From: Physocladia obscura
Lineage: Eukaryota; Chytridiomycota; Chytridiomycetes; Chytridiales; Chytriomycetaceae
Reading direction: 5' to 3'
NCBI GenBank assembly: GCA_027596945.1
Contig: JADGJH010000154.1
Span: 1-27,679 of the forward strand
Length of the DNA: 27,679 nucleotides
Positions 10,475 through 19,463 of this stretch are shown here, in pieces. The notes under the pieces were generated by a model that saw only the letters and a list, made by a program, of their open reading frames with translations, did not search any database and had not been told where the DNA came from. Made by a program: the position numbers and the translations under genes. The stretch's first letter is position 1; each line of letters opens with the position of its first letter.

Positions 10475-11385
10475 TCAAACTTTTTCGACAATCACAGCCA
10501 TTTCGATGTGTTTCAATGTATCTTTTCCCAATCGCGCTCTTCTCTTATCGCGACCCCAATGAACTCCGTAAACAATAAAGAAGACAACCACAAAGGCAAG
10601 AATAACGCCAATGTACCAGAAATACCAGCCTTCTTTAGTAGTATCCAAAAACGGATAAGGCCAATCTCCTGAATTGGAATGGTAGACGAATGCAATTGCG
10701 AGATACAAAAACGCAAATAACAGGAATGGCCAAATTAGTGCGACTGGCAGGGCAATGCAGCCCAAACAAAGTTCAATTAGCATCACGAATGAATTGAGTG
10801 CATGCTGACTAATCGTATTCCTGCATATAAAAAATTTTTTTTTTTTGGATATTGATATTTGAGTAAAAAACTTTTAAAAGCGAATATTGCATCTGCTGAA
10901 AACAAAATTGTTTGAATACCATAAACTAAAGGCATCCTGATGAAGCAACGGAAAAAGAAGAATCCAGAATACCAGCGAAACAATATACGCATAGACAGCC
11001 GGAAGAACATAAAGAGTCCAGTTGACGTACTGAATCAAATACGGTCTCGCTTCCATAAGTTTCAAACCATTAGGTTTGGTGGTGTAAACGTAGCCGTTGA
11101 AAATTGCTGACTGTTCAAGCCGTAAAAGTGTCAATTGGGCCAATCCATCACAGGATGTCGAGTAAAATGAACGGAACCAACCACCAAGTAAATCATGATG
11201 CCGAGCCATGTCCACTCCGTAAAGTACCCATACCAAGTGCTTTCCGACAAATAAACTGAATCAATTAGGATGACGATGTAGTAAATCAAGCAAGCCAGGC
11301 GAATCCGAAACAAAACAATTGGAGAAACATGAATGGAGGTGACGAGCGTCTCGTTGTCTAATTTCCCAGGGTGAAAGACTGGCAT
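10475..11385 (-). CDS. Rolling-stone/FAR-17a-like multipass membrane protein
   Basis: At least three exons. Exon 1 starts at the ATG at 11385 (MPVFHPGKL), exon 2 is 11110..10920 and exon 3 10820..10475. Exon 2 to 3 is secure: a split Trp codon joins DAFSLW to NTISQHALNSFVMLIEL, matching the family's N..HGLNS.FMLID helix. The first intron is ambiguous: donor at 11151 (41-nt intron, 256 aa) or at 11172 (62-nt intron, 249 aa), both in phase. About six hydrophobic helices are visible, including WTWLGIMIYLVVGSVHF and WYFWYIGVILAFVVVFFIVY, with the family-like PYPFLD before the last. The biochemical role is unknown; some FAR-17a relatives (AIG1/ADTRP) hydrolyse FAHFA lipids, and nothing here tests that. 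An upstream exon before 11385 is possible. Confidence 0.65.
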
Positions 11386-11522
11386 TCCAATTTTGACAAA
11401 AAAGAATGAAAATTAAGTAAAATTTTTTCCTTGGCAAATGAGCCACGAGCGAAGTACTTACGCGAGAGGAAAATTGCATGAAAAACAGAAAAGAAAAAGA
11501 AAAAGAAAAGAGATAAATTATT

Positions 11523-11528
11523 TTTATT
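11523..11528 (-). terminator. Poly(A) signal, TPR-like gene
   Basis: TTTATT on plus about 48 bp past the stop on the minus strand. Confidence 0.45.
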
Positions 11529-11575
11529 TAAGTATTTCTATCTTGTAAGTAACCCTCCAATATTGAACAGAAAAT

Positions 11576-12664
11576 TCATTCATTTGTTTTATTTGCCAAT
11601 TCTGCTTTCAAATTAAACATTGCCTGAGTCTCCAAGGCCATATCCCACATCCTAACATCAGGACCATAATACTTGAAAATTTTTGCAAACTTCTGCGCAT
11701 CTTCCATCCACGCATTCCCTTCCTCAATTTTCGCTCTCATAAAAGACGCCATCGCTGCAGCCAGACACGGCCCCACAAGATACTTTGACACCCCGACTAC
11801 AGCAGCCTGACTCTTCAACACCGTCGCGTCTGCGGCTATCCCCGCAAACCGTGTCGCTTTGAATGCCGCGATGCATTTGTACTGCCGCGCACGTACTGAG
11901 CTTGGATCCAACTCCACGCTCTTTTCGAACGTTATCAAGGAGTCTTTGAAGAAACTCAGTTCGAGAAGCAGAGTCCCTGTAAACGTGTGTAGAGCTGCCA
12001 GTCGGTCATTGTACGAGACGGCGGGAGAGGTCCAACGATTCTTCTTGTCGTCCAGCGAGGTGAGTGAATCTATTGCCTTCCGCGATAAAGTTAATGCGTT
12101 TTTGAAATCCTTGTTTCTGATACAAAGTCCAGCCAAGATTACAAAGGCGCGGTGCGTGTTTTGTTCGTTCTTTTGTTCGTCATCGTATGCCGTCCCCAAA
12201 ACTCTGGTTACCGAAAAGATGCTGTCGCGCGCTTCTTTCGCTCCTTCAAGCATGAGTTCTTCAGATACACTAATTATATCTGGAAATGCAAGAAATGCTT
12301 GTGCTGCAGCTTCGAGTGCCTCGTCTGTATTTGAATTGGCCTGCAGTGAAAGCGCCGTCGCCCTGTTTTATAAAGGACAAAGCGTCAGCAAAAAGGCAGC
12401 GCGAACTAAATTGCGAAGATACTCGAAAACATACCACAGTTTATTTGGATCTGGTATTTCCATGTGAAATGCGACTCCATTTTCGCCATCAGCATCATTG
12501 TTTTCAAGAGACGCTTTGTTTAATTTCGCAACAGCTTTTTTCACCCTTGCCAAAGAAAACGTATTTCCATTGTCGGTTAAATATTCATGCAGCTGCTTTG
12601 CGGTAATATTGCCATACTGCAATCGTAGTTGTGCAATCTGATCTATCAGGCACGTCGTTTCCAT
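11576..12664 (-). CDS. TPR-like helical repeat protein, function unknown
   Basis: Exons 12664..12435 and 12362..11576 (72-nt intron, canonical GTATGT donor) give about 338 aa. The N-terminus (METTCLIDQIAQLRLQYGNI) contains a winged-helix-like segment (ITAKQLHEYLTDNGNTFSLA) and a short Asn/Asp-rich linker. The rest is all-helical with TPR-like pairs (FVILAGLCIRNKDFKNALTL, and LLLELSFFKDSLITFEKSVE followed by LDPSS). No catalytic motif is visible and no specific family was recognised. Its ATG lies only 58 bp from the POP copy 1 stop codon, so its promoter must be very short or overlap the POP 3' end. TTTATT at 11523 is a plausible poly(A) signal on this strand. Confidence 0.7.
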
Positions 12665-12722
12665 CTGGTTCCAGAGAAAAATTTTTTCAATGTATTGGAA
12701 AAAGAAAAGAAATTTTTTTTTT

Positions 12723-15623
12723 TCATTCAACATAAGGAGCATTCAACACAATCGAAAGGAATGTGTACTTGTCTGCCGCCTCCTCAATTGTTTGCTGAAT
12801 ACTTTTGCCAGCTCCATGACCTGCTTTAGTATTAACCCGCATCATGATTGGGTTCGGATTTTCGTTCAACTCGTGCTGCAAAGTTGCCGCTAGTTTCATT
12901 GAATGCAACGGAACAACACGGTCATCATGGTCTCCAGTAGTCAGTAACACTGCCGGATAAGTCTTGCTCCCATCCACATTGTGCAGCGGTGAAATTTTTT
13001 TCGCATTCTCAAACTCTTCCTTCACATCTGGATTTCCAAAGTCCGCAACCCACGCACCACCAATCGTAAACTTGTGAAACCGGAGCAAGTCCATGACTCC
13101 CACTTCTGCAATTCCGAGTCCGAAAAGCTCGGGTGTTTGGTTCAGGCATGTTCCAATCAAAAGACCGCCGTTTGATCCACCGTTGATGGTAAGTTTGGCA
13201 GGTTTGGTGTACTTTTCGGAAATCAGGTATCGTGCCGCATATTGGAAATCGGTGTAGCAGTTTTGCTTATTGAAAAGTTTTCCGGCGTCGTGCCAGGCTT
13301 TGCCGTACTCGCCACCGCCACGGATATTTGCCACTGCCACGACACCGTTGAATTTTTCAATGAAGGTCAAGTATTGGATCTACATATAATCCCGTTGGTT
13401 TTTGTTTGTTTGTAATGCTTTGGTCAGTGAAACGATGGTGGATACATGTAATGGCCAACAGAGGTCTTACATTGAAGGAAGGAAGAATTGAGATGCTGAA
13501 TCCACCATACGCATAAAGCAAGGTTGGGTTTTCGCCATCCAAAACCGTGCCTTTCTTGTAAAAAATGTACATTGGGATTTTCGTGCCATCCTCGCTTGTA
13601 TAAAACACCTGCTTGACTTCGAAAATGTCAGTGCTGATTCCAGGAACAACAACTTGCTTGAACAATGTGTCGGACGAATCAGCTGCAAACTCATATCGTC
13701 TAATCGTTGTCGGCGCAATGTAAGAGCTATAGCTGTAGAATAGCTCTGGGCTTTTTTTTGACCCAGAAATACCATTGATGATCGAGCCTTCTGGAATAGC
13801 AATATCATTCAAAAAGGCGCCAGTTTTCAAATTGTACACCTTGACAACATGCTTCACATCTTTCAAATAAACCAAGATGAGCTTGTCAATGTCCACGATT
13901 CTTAAAAAATCAATGGCCGTGTCTGCTTCTCCGATAACTTCTTCAAATACCTATTTTGAGTTTGGTTTTGTTTTTTGTTTTTTTCGGTTGGCATGCCTAT
14001 ATATATATTTTGGGGTCTCCACATACTGCCTTGACTGGCTCAATCAATTCCGAAACAGATTCAGTTTTGGTTGTTTTTGTTGAATTACCATTCTTCACTG
14101 TGACAGTCTTGGTTGTTGTCGTTTTGGTCAAAATAACCTTTGTTGGCAGAACATACTTGACAATTCTCTTTTTGGGAGCGTCGAAACTTGTTTCAAAGTA
14201 GAACACATTGCCCACATTTCCAATAAAGCTATAGCCTGCACTCCACTCACCAATAATTTCAGTGAACTCTGGAACATCAAGAACAGAATTTGAACCAAAT
14301 TGTTTTTCTAGATCCGCAAAATAGACTAGGTTTTTCGGTTCAGTACTTCGACGGATTGCCAGGATCAAGTACCGGCCGCAATCAGACACTTGAATCCAGA
14401 ACATACGTTCAGGGTTGGCGTCATCGTTGTAAACAATAATGTCTTGGTCTTGGCTGGTGCCGATTCGATGGTAACAGAGCAACTGGTTCTTCGCTTTGTC
14501 TGTCTCGGTTCCGGCCTTGTCATGGTTAACAGATGGTGCTGCGAAGCGGGTGTAAAAGAATCCTTTTTCGTCGTGTGTGAATTCGATCCCCGTAAACTTG
14601 GCCCTTTTTATTTTCAAAAACAGTTTTTAAATATCAAAAATAAAATAAAATATGAAATAAAAAAATAAGAAAGACTCAATAAAAATGGAAAAACAGGAGA
14701 AATTTAAATTGTGGCTGTTTTTTTTTGTTTTTTTTTACCATTCAAGTGGTTTTTCTTCCAAATCTTTGTCATCGCCGACTTTACGAACATGAATTTTGAC
14801 CCAATCACTTCCACTTTCAGATAAGGCATAGCCAAAAAGATTTCCGGACTCAGAGAAGCTGTACGTGCCGAGACTGATTGTTCCATCAGCTGACAACGTG
14901 TTTGGCTAGAAGTCGGAATTTATATGTAAAAAGCAAAGCAAAGTGCTATAGAAAGCAATAGTAGGAAATTCTCACGTCAAAAAACACCGACGCTTCACCA
15001 TCGATCGTCTTTTGAGTGTAAAGAACGGATTGAGGCTGCAAACCAGAGTTGTAAAAGTCTGTTCAAAATGAAGGATTTAAACTACAAACGGTGGCTGTAT
15101 GTTTCTAAAAAAAGTGTTTTAATTCTGTGTGATACTTACAATAATAATTGTCTCCTTTCTTGAACGGAGTTCCATATCTGAATAATATTATCAAGTATGA
15201 TGTTAACATGCTGTCCGTGAAAAGTCGGTAGAGAAAGCGAGAAAGAAAGGTGGCAGAAAAAAATAACCTTTCATAGTTGTAAACTTTGGTGAGTCTTTCA
15301 GTCAGCTTTGCTCTGACACTGCTGGAGCCAATGAAACCTTCAAACAGCTCCTTCTGAGCTTCAACGAATGCTTTTGTTTCTAGAGCATCGGGATCTTCCA
15401 AATGGCGGTATCTGGTTGACGCCGTTGGTCAAGAATGTTTGTTTGGGAATGTCAAAAAGAACGGAATTGGTCCGGAACTTACGGATCCTGAAAATTGATT
15501 CGATTAAAGGCAGTAAGTTATTTTGAAGCGCATATGGTCAAGTGATGGTATTTTACCGCTACTGGAACGCCGTGGAGGATGTCAACATGGTCACTTCTGC
15601 GAACAGGTGGGTAATTGAATGGC
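12723..15623. repeat. Direct duplication unit, copy A (prolyl oligopeptidase gene body)
   Basis: About 2.90 kb matching 20611..23511 in the same orientation with a constant offset of 7,888. By eye I find four differences: 12731-12732 (CA versus AG), 12759 (G versus A) and 13391 (C versus A). There is no indel. The unit runs from the stop codon to the third base of the start codon. No short direct repeat flanks this copy (T-run on the left, ATATTC on the right). Confidence 0.93.
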
Positions 15624-15625
15624 AT
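12723..15625 (-). CDS. PREP: Prolyl oligopeptidase, copy 1 (S9A serine peptidase)
   Basis: Nine exons: 15625..15557, 15487..15483, 15411..15268, 15177..15140, 15058..14976, 14905..14739, 14603..14027, 13950..13471 and 13379..12723, giving 739 aa (animal enzymes are about 710). Known POPs cut after proline in short peptides, in the cytosol. The N-terminal lid-hinge motif DPYRHLEDPD is assembled across a 5-nt microexon. A seven-bladed propeller region follows, then the alpha/beta-hydrolase domain with GGGEYGKAWH, the nucleophile Ser590 in GGSNGG, Asp673 in DHDDRV and His709 in KAGHGAGK: a complete catalytic triad. A Thr/Lys-rich insert (TKTTTTKTVTVKNGNSTKTT) enlarges the propeller. The start codon is 45 bp from the divergent gene at 15671. 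The gene is repeated almost base for base at 20611-23516. Confidence 0.95.
15483..15487 (-). other. 5-nt microexon of prolyl oligopeptidase copy 1
   Basis: On the minus strand, TTTTCAG precedes GATCC and GTAAGT follows it. Skipping it leaves exon 1 ending in HGVPVA and exon 3 starting out of frame. Including it makes GAT CC+A, that is Asp-Pro of the family-wide DPYRWLED motif. It is the only sequence between the two exons that restores both the frame and the motif. Confidence 0.88.
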
Positions 15626-15670
15626 ATTCAATGTGGCGTTTGTGGCGTTTTCAGAATTAAAAAATAAAAA
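15626..15670. promoter_or_regulatory. 45-bp divergent promoter (POP copy 1 and the 15671 gene)
   Basis: Only 45 bp separate the two start codons. The sequence holds two GTGGCGTTT repeats and an A-rich run before the plus-strand ATG. Any regulatory input must be shared or lie inside the genes. POP copy 2 does not carry this segment. Confidence 0.6.
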
Positions 15671-16807
15671 ATGACATCAAGTCAACATGAACGACGACAA
15701 CTTCCGGACAATTTCGATGTGTTGGGCTCGGCATTAAACGTAGCAAAGACCATTTCGACGATCACAAATACAGCAGACGCACAGAAACAGCAATTACATA
15801 ACAGCAAACTTGCCGTATTGCGGTTGTACAAGAATACGTTCACAGACTCGCATTTGCGAACGGCGGTTCTTGAGCATTTGCGAGAATACCGTGGACAGCG
15901 GCTAACGGAAGTGGAGAAAACCGAAGTCGTTAATGGGCCTGGAGCTGACGGGCAGCGGCGGCGGCAAGAAGAAGAGGTTGGAGCGGGTAGCGATGTCGAT
16001 GATAGCGAACACGGTGAAGACGCGAGAAGTGCGCGTCTCGTGAAGCGCAGGCAACAAAAACCTGAAAGAAAGATGAAGGCGAAACTGCGGCGGCGCGAAG
16101 ACGACGATGCGATGTTCTGGTGCAGCGTCGCGGCCGGAGCCGAAAGCGACGACAATGGCGACGCAGGAAACGACACGCTGGTGCGGCGGCGAACCAGGCC
16201 TACGCCTGCGTCGGACAGACCCTGCGGCAGCTTCGGCAATTCAAACAATAGCAAAAAGACTCCAGTCTTGGTGAAGATACAAGAGGACAACCATTCGAGT
16301 TCGAATCGTGTTCGTCGCTTGGATTTTCTTGAGGCATCTCTTTCGGACGGCGGCGACACGACATCAGGTGGCGCCGTGTCCGATCCCGAGCCCGGGCCCC
16401 AGATAGAGGAAGCTGCATCAAAACAAGTGGACGAAGATTCGGACATGTCGGAAGATATTCTTATGCCGTCATCCAAACTTTTCTCTGCTGCGGTTGTTGC
16501 ACGGATCGCGTCTCGAAATGAAGAGGCAACATCATTTTCATTATCAACTCCGAAGCCGAAATCAATGCATTCGATACTTGCGCAACAACTTGAAGAGTAC
16601 ACAACTATTGACACAGTACCTCCGACACCAATGGCGACCGGTAGTCTTGGACAGCGAAATCATTTGCTGTCGCGACGGATATTTTTACCCTCCGCTGCCG
16701 CTACAGCAGCATCACGAGTAAAAGCAGAAACACAACTAGAAAAAGGAACAGAACCGGAAAAGAAAAAAAAGTTTGACGCAGTGGCGTTTCTTGAATCATT
16801 ATTTTAA
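15671..16807 (+). CDS. Unrecognised, largely disordered protein (378 aa)
   Basis: Single exon with ATG after an A-tract. Residues about 8-80 (LPDNFDVLGSALNVAKTIST, and RLYKNTFTDSHLRTAVLEHL) look like an ordered helical region. The rest is charged and low in hydrophobics: RRRQEEEVGAGSDVDDSEHG, basic KRRQQKPERKMKAKLRRRE (possible nuclear signal), acidic DEDSDMSEDI, and a C-terminal helix KKKKFDAVAFLESLF. No family recognised. A 310-codon antisense frame overlaps it, but its composition is only the complement of this GC-rich coding strand. The TAA stop overlaps AATAAA (16806-16811), and the next ATG lies 44 bp downstream. Confidence 0.7.
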   Translation: MTSSQHERRQLPDNFDVLGSALNVAKTISTITNTADAQKQQLHNSKLAVLRLYKNTFTDSHLRTAVLEHLREYRGQRLTEVEKTEVVNGPGADGQRRRQEEEVGAGSDVDDSEHGEDARSARLVKRRQQKPERKMKAKLRRREDDDAMFWCSVAAGAESDDNGDAGNDTLVRRRTRPTPASDRPCGSFGNSNNSKKTPVLVKIQEDNHSSSNRVRRLDFLEASLSDGGDTTSGGAVSDPEPGPQIEEAASKQVDEDSDMSEDILMPSSKLFSAAVVARIASRNEEATSFSLSTPKPKSMHSILAQQLEEYTTIDTVPPTPMATGSLGQRNHLLSRRIFLPSAAATAASRVKAETQLEKGTEPEKKKKFDAVAFLESLF

Positions 16808-16811
16808 TAAA
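16806..16811 (+). terminator. Poly(A) signal overlapping the stop of the 15671 gene
   Basis: TTTTAATAAAG: the TAA stop (16805-16807) overlaps AATAAA, and the dynamitin ATG follows at 16852. Confidence 0.5.
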
Positions 16812-16851
16812 GCGTTGATTGTTTTGATCTGTCTGTAAATTGGAGTAAAAG

Positions 16852-19344
16852 ATGATCAGGACACAGGCATCCGAAGACGTGTTTGAGGCGGGACCAGTGC
16901 AGCCGTTGGAGATGGGACGCCTGCGACGACGCCGCAATACGGAGATAGGCGGCGATGGAGGTGGAGGTGGCGGCGGCGACGGGGGAAGCGAGATATCGTT
17001 CGTGGGTGGCGAGGACAGCAACGACGACGACGATGGCGGCGGCGGCGGATCACGGCACTCGCTGGCTTCGGGCAGCACCGACGAGGCCAACGCCAACAAC
17101 GCCGTATTTGGCGCGGCGACATTGATGGGCGGCGGCGGCGGCGGCGGCGAGCGCGGAGGCGCAGACATTGTGCGCCAGCCGTTGGTGCCGTCCGCCGCCG
17201 AAGCTCAGCGCCTCTTTGGGCCTGCGCGCCAGTCCAACTCCACTGCCAGTGCGAATGCCGGCGCCGTTTTCCCGTTTGCCGGTTCGGCCGCATTCACCTT
17301 CTCGCTACCGGCTCTGCACCGGCGCGACAACCACCACCGTGCCGAACAGCAACAGCAGCAGCAGCAACCTACCGCCCCCGAAGTGGCCCCCGTCAAGGAG
17401 AGCGTCGAAACTCCGTTGCAGACCCTGCGCCGCCTGCTGTTTGAGACCAAGGAACTCGTCAACGACCTTCTCGATACTGGCGCCACCTCCGCCTCGACCC
17501 CGCCCCAGCCGCCGCAACAACAGCCTTCGTCTCCACCTACCCGCCGGCTTACTGCCCAGTCTGCCACCTCCATCTCTGCCTCAACTACAGCAACATCAAC
17601 AAGCACCCCAACACCCGCCACGACATTGCACGAGACCGCCGCGCGTGTCGACCGCCAGCTCGCCTTCCTGATGGCAAATTCGGCCGCCGCCGCTGATGAC
17701 GCCACGCTTCCGCAATCACAGCTTGCCAAACACGAACTATTGGCTGCCCTGCTCGCAAACCTGCGCAACGCCAAGCTCAATGCCCAACCCACCAGCGCAA
17801 ACTCTGTCCCCTCCCCGCGCTCCTACCCCTCCTACGCCTCGGCCGTTGTGCGTTCACCCCCGCTTGTGAATAACAACATTAACATCGCCTCGAACAACAA
17901 TCCCTTTGCCCAACCCCATCTTGGCGGCCAAATCGCCGCCTCTGTCTTCTCCTCCGCTCAGCTCGCTTCCCTGTCGACCCCTGCTGATTCTCAGTCTCTG
18001 CAATACGACATTTATTACCAGACTACCCCGAACGGCCCCGGTGTTGGCATCGATACCGTCTTTTCCGATGACTTTTTTGAAATTGAACGCAGAGTTGCAG
18101 TCCTAGAACGTGTTGTTGGCTCCTCGGCCGCCTCAAGCGCGCTTCTCTCGTTCGAATCTTCTGCAAACGCGTCATCTTTATCCTCCAGTTCTTCTTCGAC
18201 GCAGCAGCAGCACCAGCAAAGTCTTCTTGACGAGATTGCGGAGCTTGACTCCACACTGACTCTCCTAACCACTCCACACGCTCTTGCCCGTCTCTCCCGC
18301 CGCGTCCAAACCATCACTGGCCAAATAGAGCGCACTGTAAACCTACGCCGACGCATCATCTCGGATCAACAAAAATTGCTAAAGCGCCGTGCGCGTCTTG
18401 ATTCTCGCACCATCTTTGATTCAGATACAGACGACGAATCTGATGAAGAGACATTGGAAGAAAAGAGGAATCCAGCGCCGCGCGGTGAAGCTGCTGTTAA
18501 TGAGCTGGTGGAACACGAAATGGAGCAACGCCGTGCAGAAGACGAACGGCGCGTTGGTTACCTTTTTTCCACTCTCACTGACCGTCTCGACCCTATGGCT
18601 TCGACAATCCCACTCCTAGCCCAACGTCTCAAAGGTTTAAAGCTTCTCAACGCCGAAATCAGCGGCACCGCAGTGCGCGAAACGCTGACTCAGGTGGAAA
18701 CCGAACAAGACGGGCTGATATCGGAAAAGTTTGAAAAAGTAAATCACGCGATGGCGAAAATACGTGTCAGTATTCGGCAGGGAGCGAAAATCGGATACAA
18801 ACGATTCGAAGGGATCGAGCGAGGTGTTCATGAACTTGTCAATGTCATTGATGAACGGTTTGGTGTTATTCCGCCCGACGATGAAGGTCTTCCGCCTCCG
18901 GCTCCGTTGCCAATTACTGCCATGCTGCAAGATTCGCCAGCTCGGAATTTTTTTTCGAGTGTGTCACTTGTCAAGGACCCTTCTTCTACCTCTGGAAAAA
19001 TTATTCCAGACGCGCCGCAACTTCTGGACCCCGAGGAAGATACTGGTCTGATTTTGTCTGCTGGCCCTACCAATGCTATTGTCACTGCTGCTGCCAATAT
19101 CCCCATAGCCACTACCACTATTAAAACTGCTACTATTAACACAACTACAATCCCTGCGACATCAGCTTCTCCAGTACAACAAATTGAATCTCCAACTGAT
19201 TTGAACGATCATGAGTTGGTTGCTGAACCTGAGGCTGAAGGTGGATCAGCGCATGGAACTGATTTGGGAATTCAATCAGACAGTAGTCGAGGAGTGCATG
19301 AATCTGACAGTGGATTTGAAGTCATTGATAATTGGGACTCATGA
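16852..19344 (+). CDS. DCTN2: Dynamitin (dynactin p50 subunit), enlarged
   Basis: Single exon, 830 aa, about twice the usual dynamitin length (about 400). The family order is visible: acidic N-terminal DVFEAGPVQPLE, ETPLQTLRRLLFETKELVND (compare ETPQQKYQRLLHEVQEL), FEIERRVAVLERVVG, the SLLDEIAELDSTLTLLTTPH helix, then DPMASTIPLLAQRLKGLKLL (compare PIASTLPELVQRLVTIKQL) and a terminal coiled coil. Dynamitin forms the dynactin shoulder that links the Arp1 filament to p150 and so enables dynein cargo transport. Extra length comes from low-complexity inserts: Gly runs near 17120-17150, a Gln run near 17340, Ser/Thr/Pro-rich stretches, a Ser-Gln run near 18190, and an Ala/Thr-rich tail. The first half is far more GC-rich than neighbouring genes. 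Confidence 0.86.
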   Translation: MIRTQASEDVFEAGPVQPLEMGRLRRRRNTEIGGDGGGGGGGDGGSEISFVGGEDSNDDDDGGGGGSRHSLASGSTDEANANNAVFGAATLMGGGGGGGERGGADIVRQPLVPSAAEAQRLFGPARQSNSTASANAGAVFPFAGSAAFTFSLPALHRRDNHHRAEQQQQQQQPTAPEVAPVKESVETPLQTLRRLLFETKELVNDLLDTGATSASTPPQPPQQQPSSPPTRRLTAQSATSISASTTATSTSTPTPATTLHETAARVDRQLAFLMANSAAAADDATLPQSQLAKHELLAALLANLRNAKLNAQPTSANSVPSPRSYPSYASAVVRSPPLVNNNINIASNNNPFAQPHLGGQIAASVFSSAQLASLSTPADSQSLQYDIYYQTTPNGPGVGIDTVFSDDFFEIERRVAVLERVVGSSAASSALLSFESSANASSLSSSSSSTQQQHQQSLLDEIAELDSTLTLLTTPHALARLSRRVQTITGQIERTVNLRRRIISDQQKLLKRRARLDSRTIFDSDTDDESDEETLEEKRNPAPRGEAAVNELVEHEMEQRRAEDERRVGYLFSTLTDRLDPMASTIPLLAQRLKGLKLLNAEISGTAVRETLTQVETEQDGLISEKFEKVNHAMAKIRVSIRQGAKIGYKRFEGIERGVHELVNVIDERFGVIPPDDEGLPPPAPLPITAMLQDSPARNFFSSVSLVKDPSSTSGKIIPDAPQLLDPEEDTGLILSAGPTNAIVTAAANIPIATTTIKTATINTTTIPATSASPVQQIESPTDLNDHELVAEPEAEGGSAHGTDLGIQSDSSRGVHESDSGFEVIDNWDS

Positions 19345-19463
19345 TTGTTTTCTTAAATATTGAATTGAAATATTCTTTTTTGTTGCGTTTTGTGTTTGAG
19401 AATTTGCAAGAAAATTGTGACTTTACCCATGTGTAATAATTCCATAAAAAAACAAAAAAAAAT

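Noticed and set aside
15682..16614. 310-codon minus-strand frame opposite the 15671 gene
   Set aside because: Ser/Arg/Cys-rich composition is the complement of the GC-rich coding strand; no domain, and the plus-strand gene has a good start context and poly(A) signal.
17120..17360. GGC and CAG runs as a separate microsatellite or CRISPR-like array
   Set aside because: They are in-frame Gly and Gln runs of the dynamitin coding sequence with no regular spacer structure.
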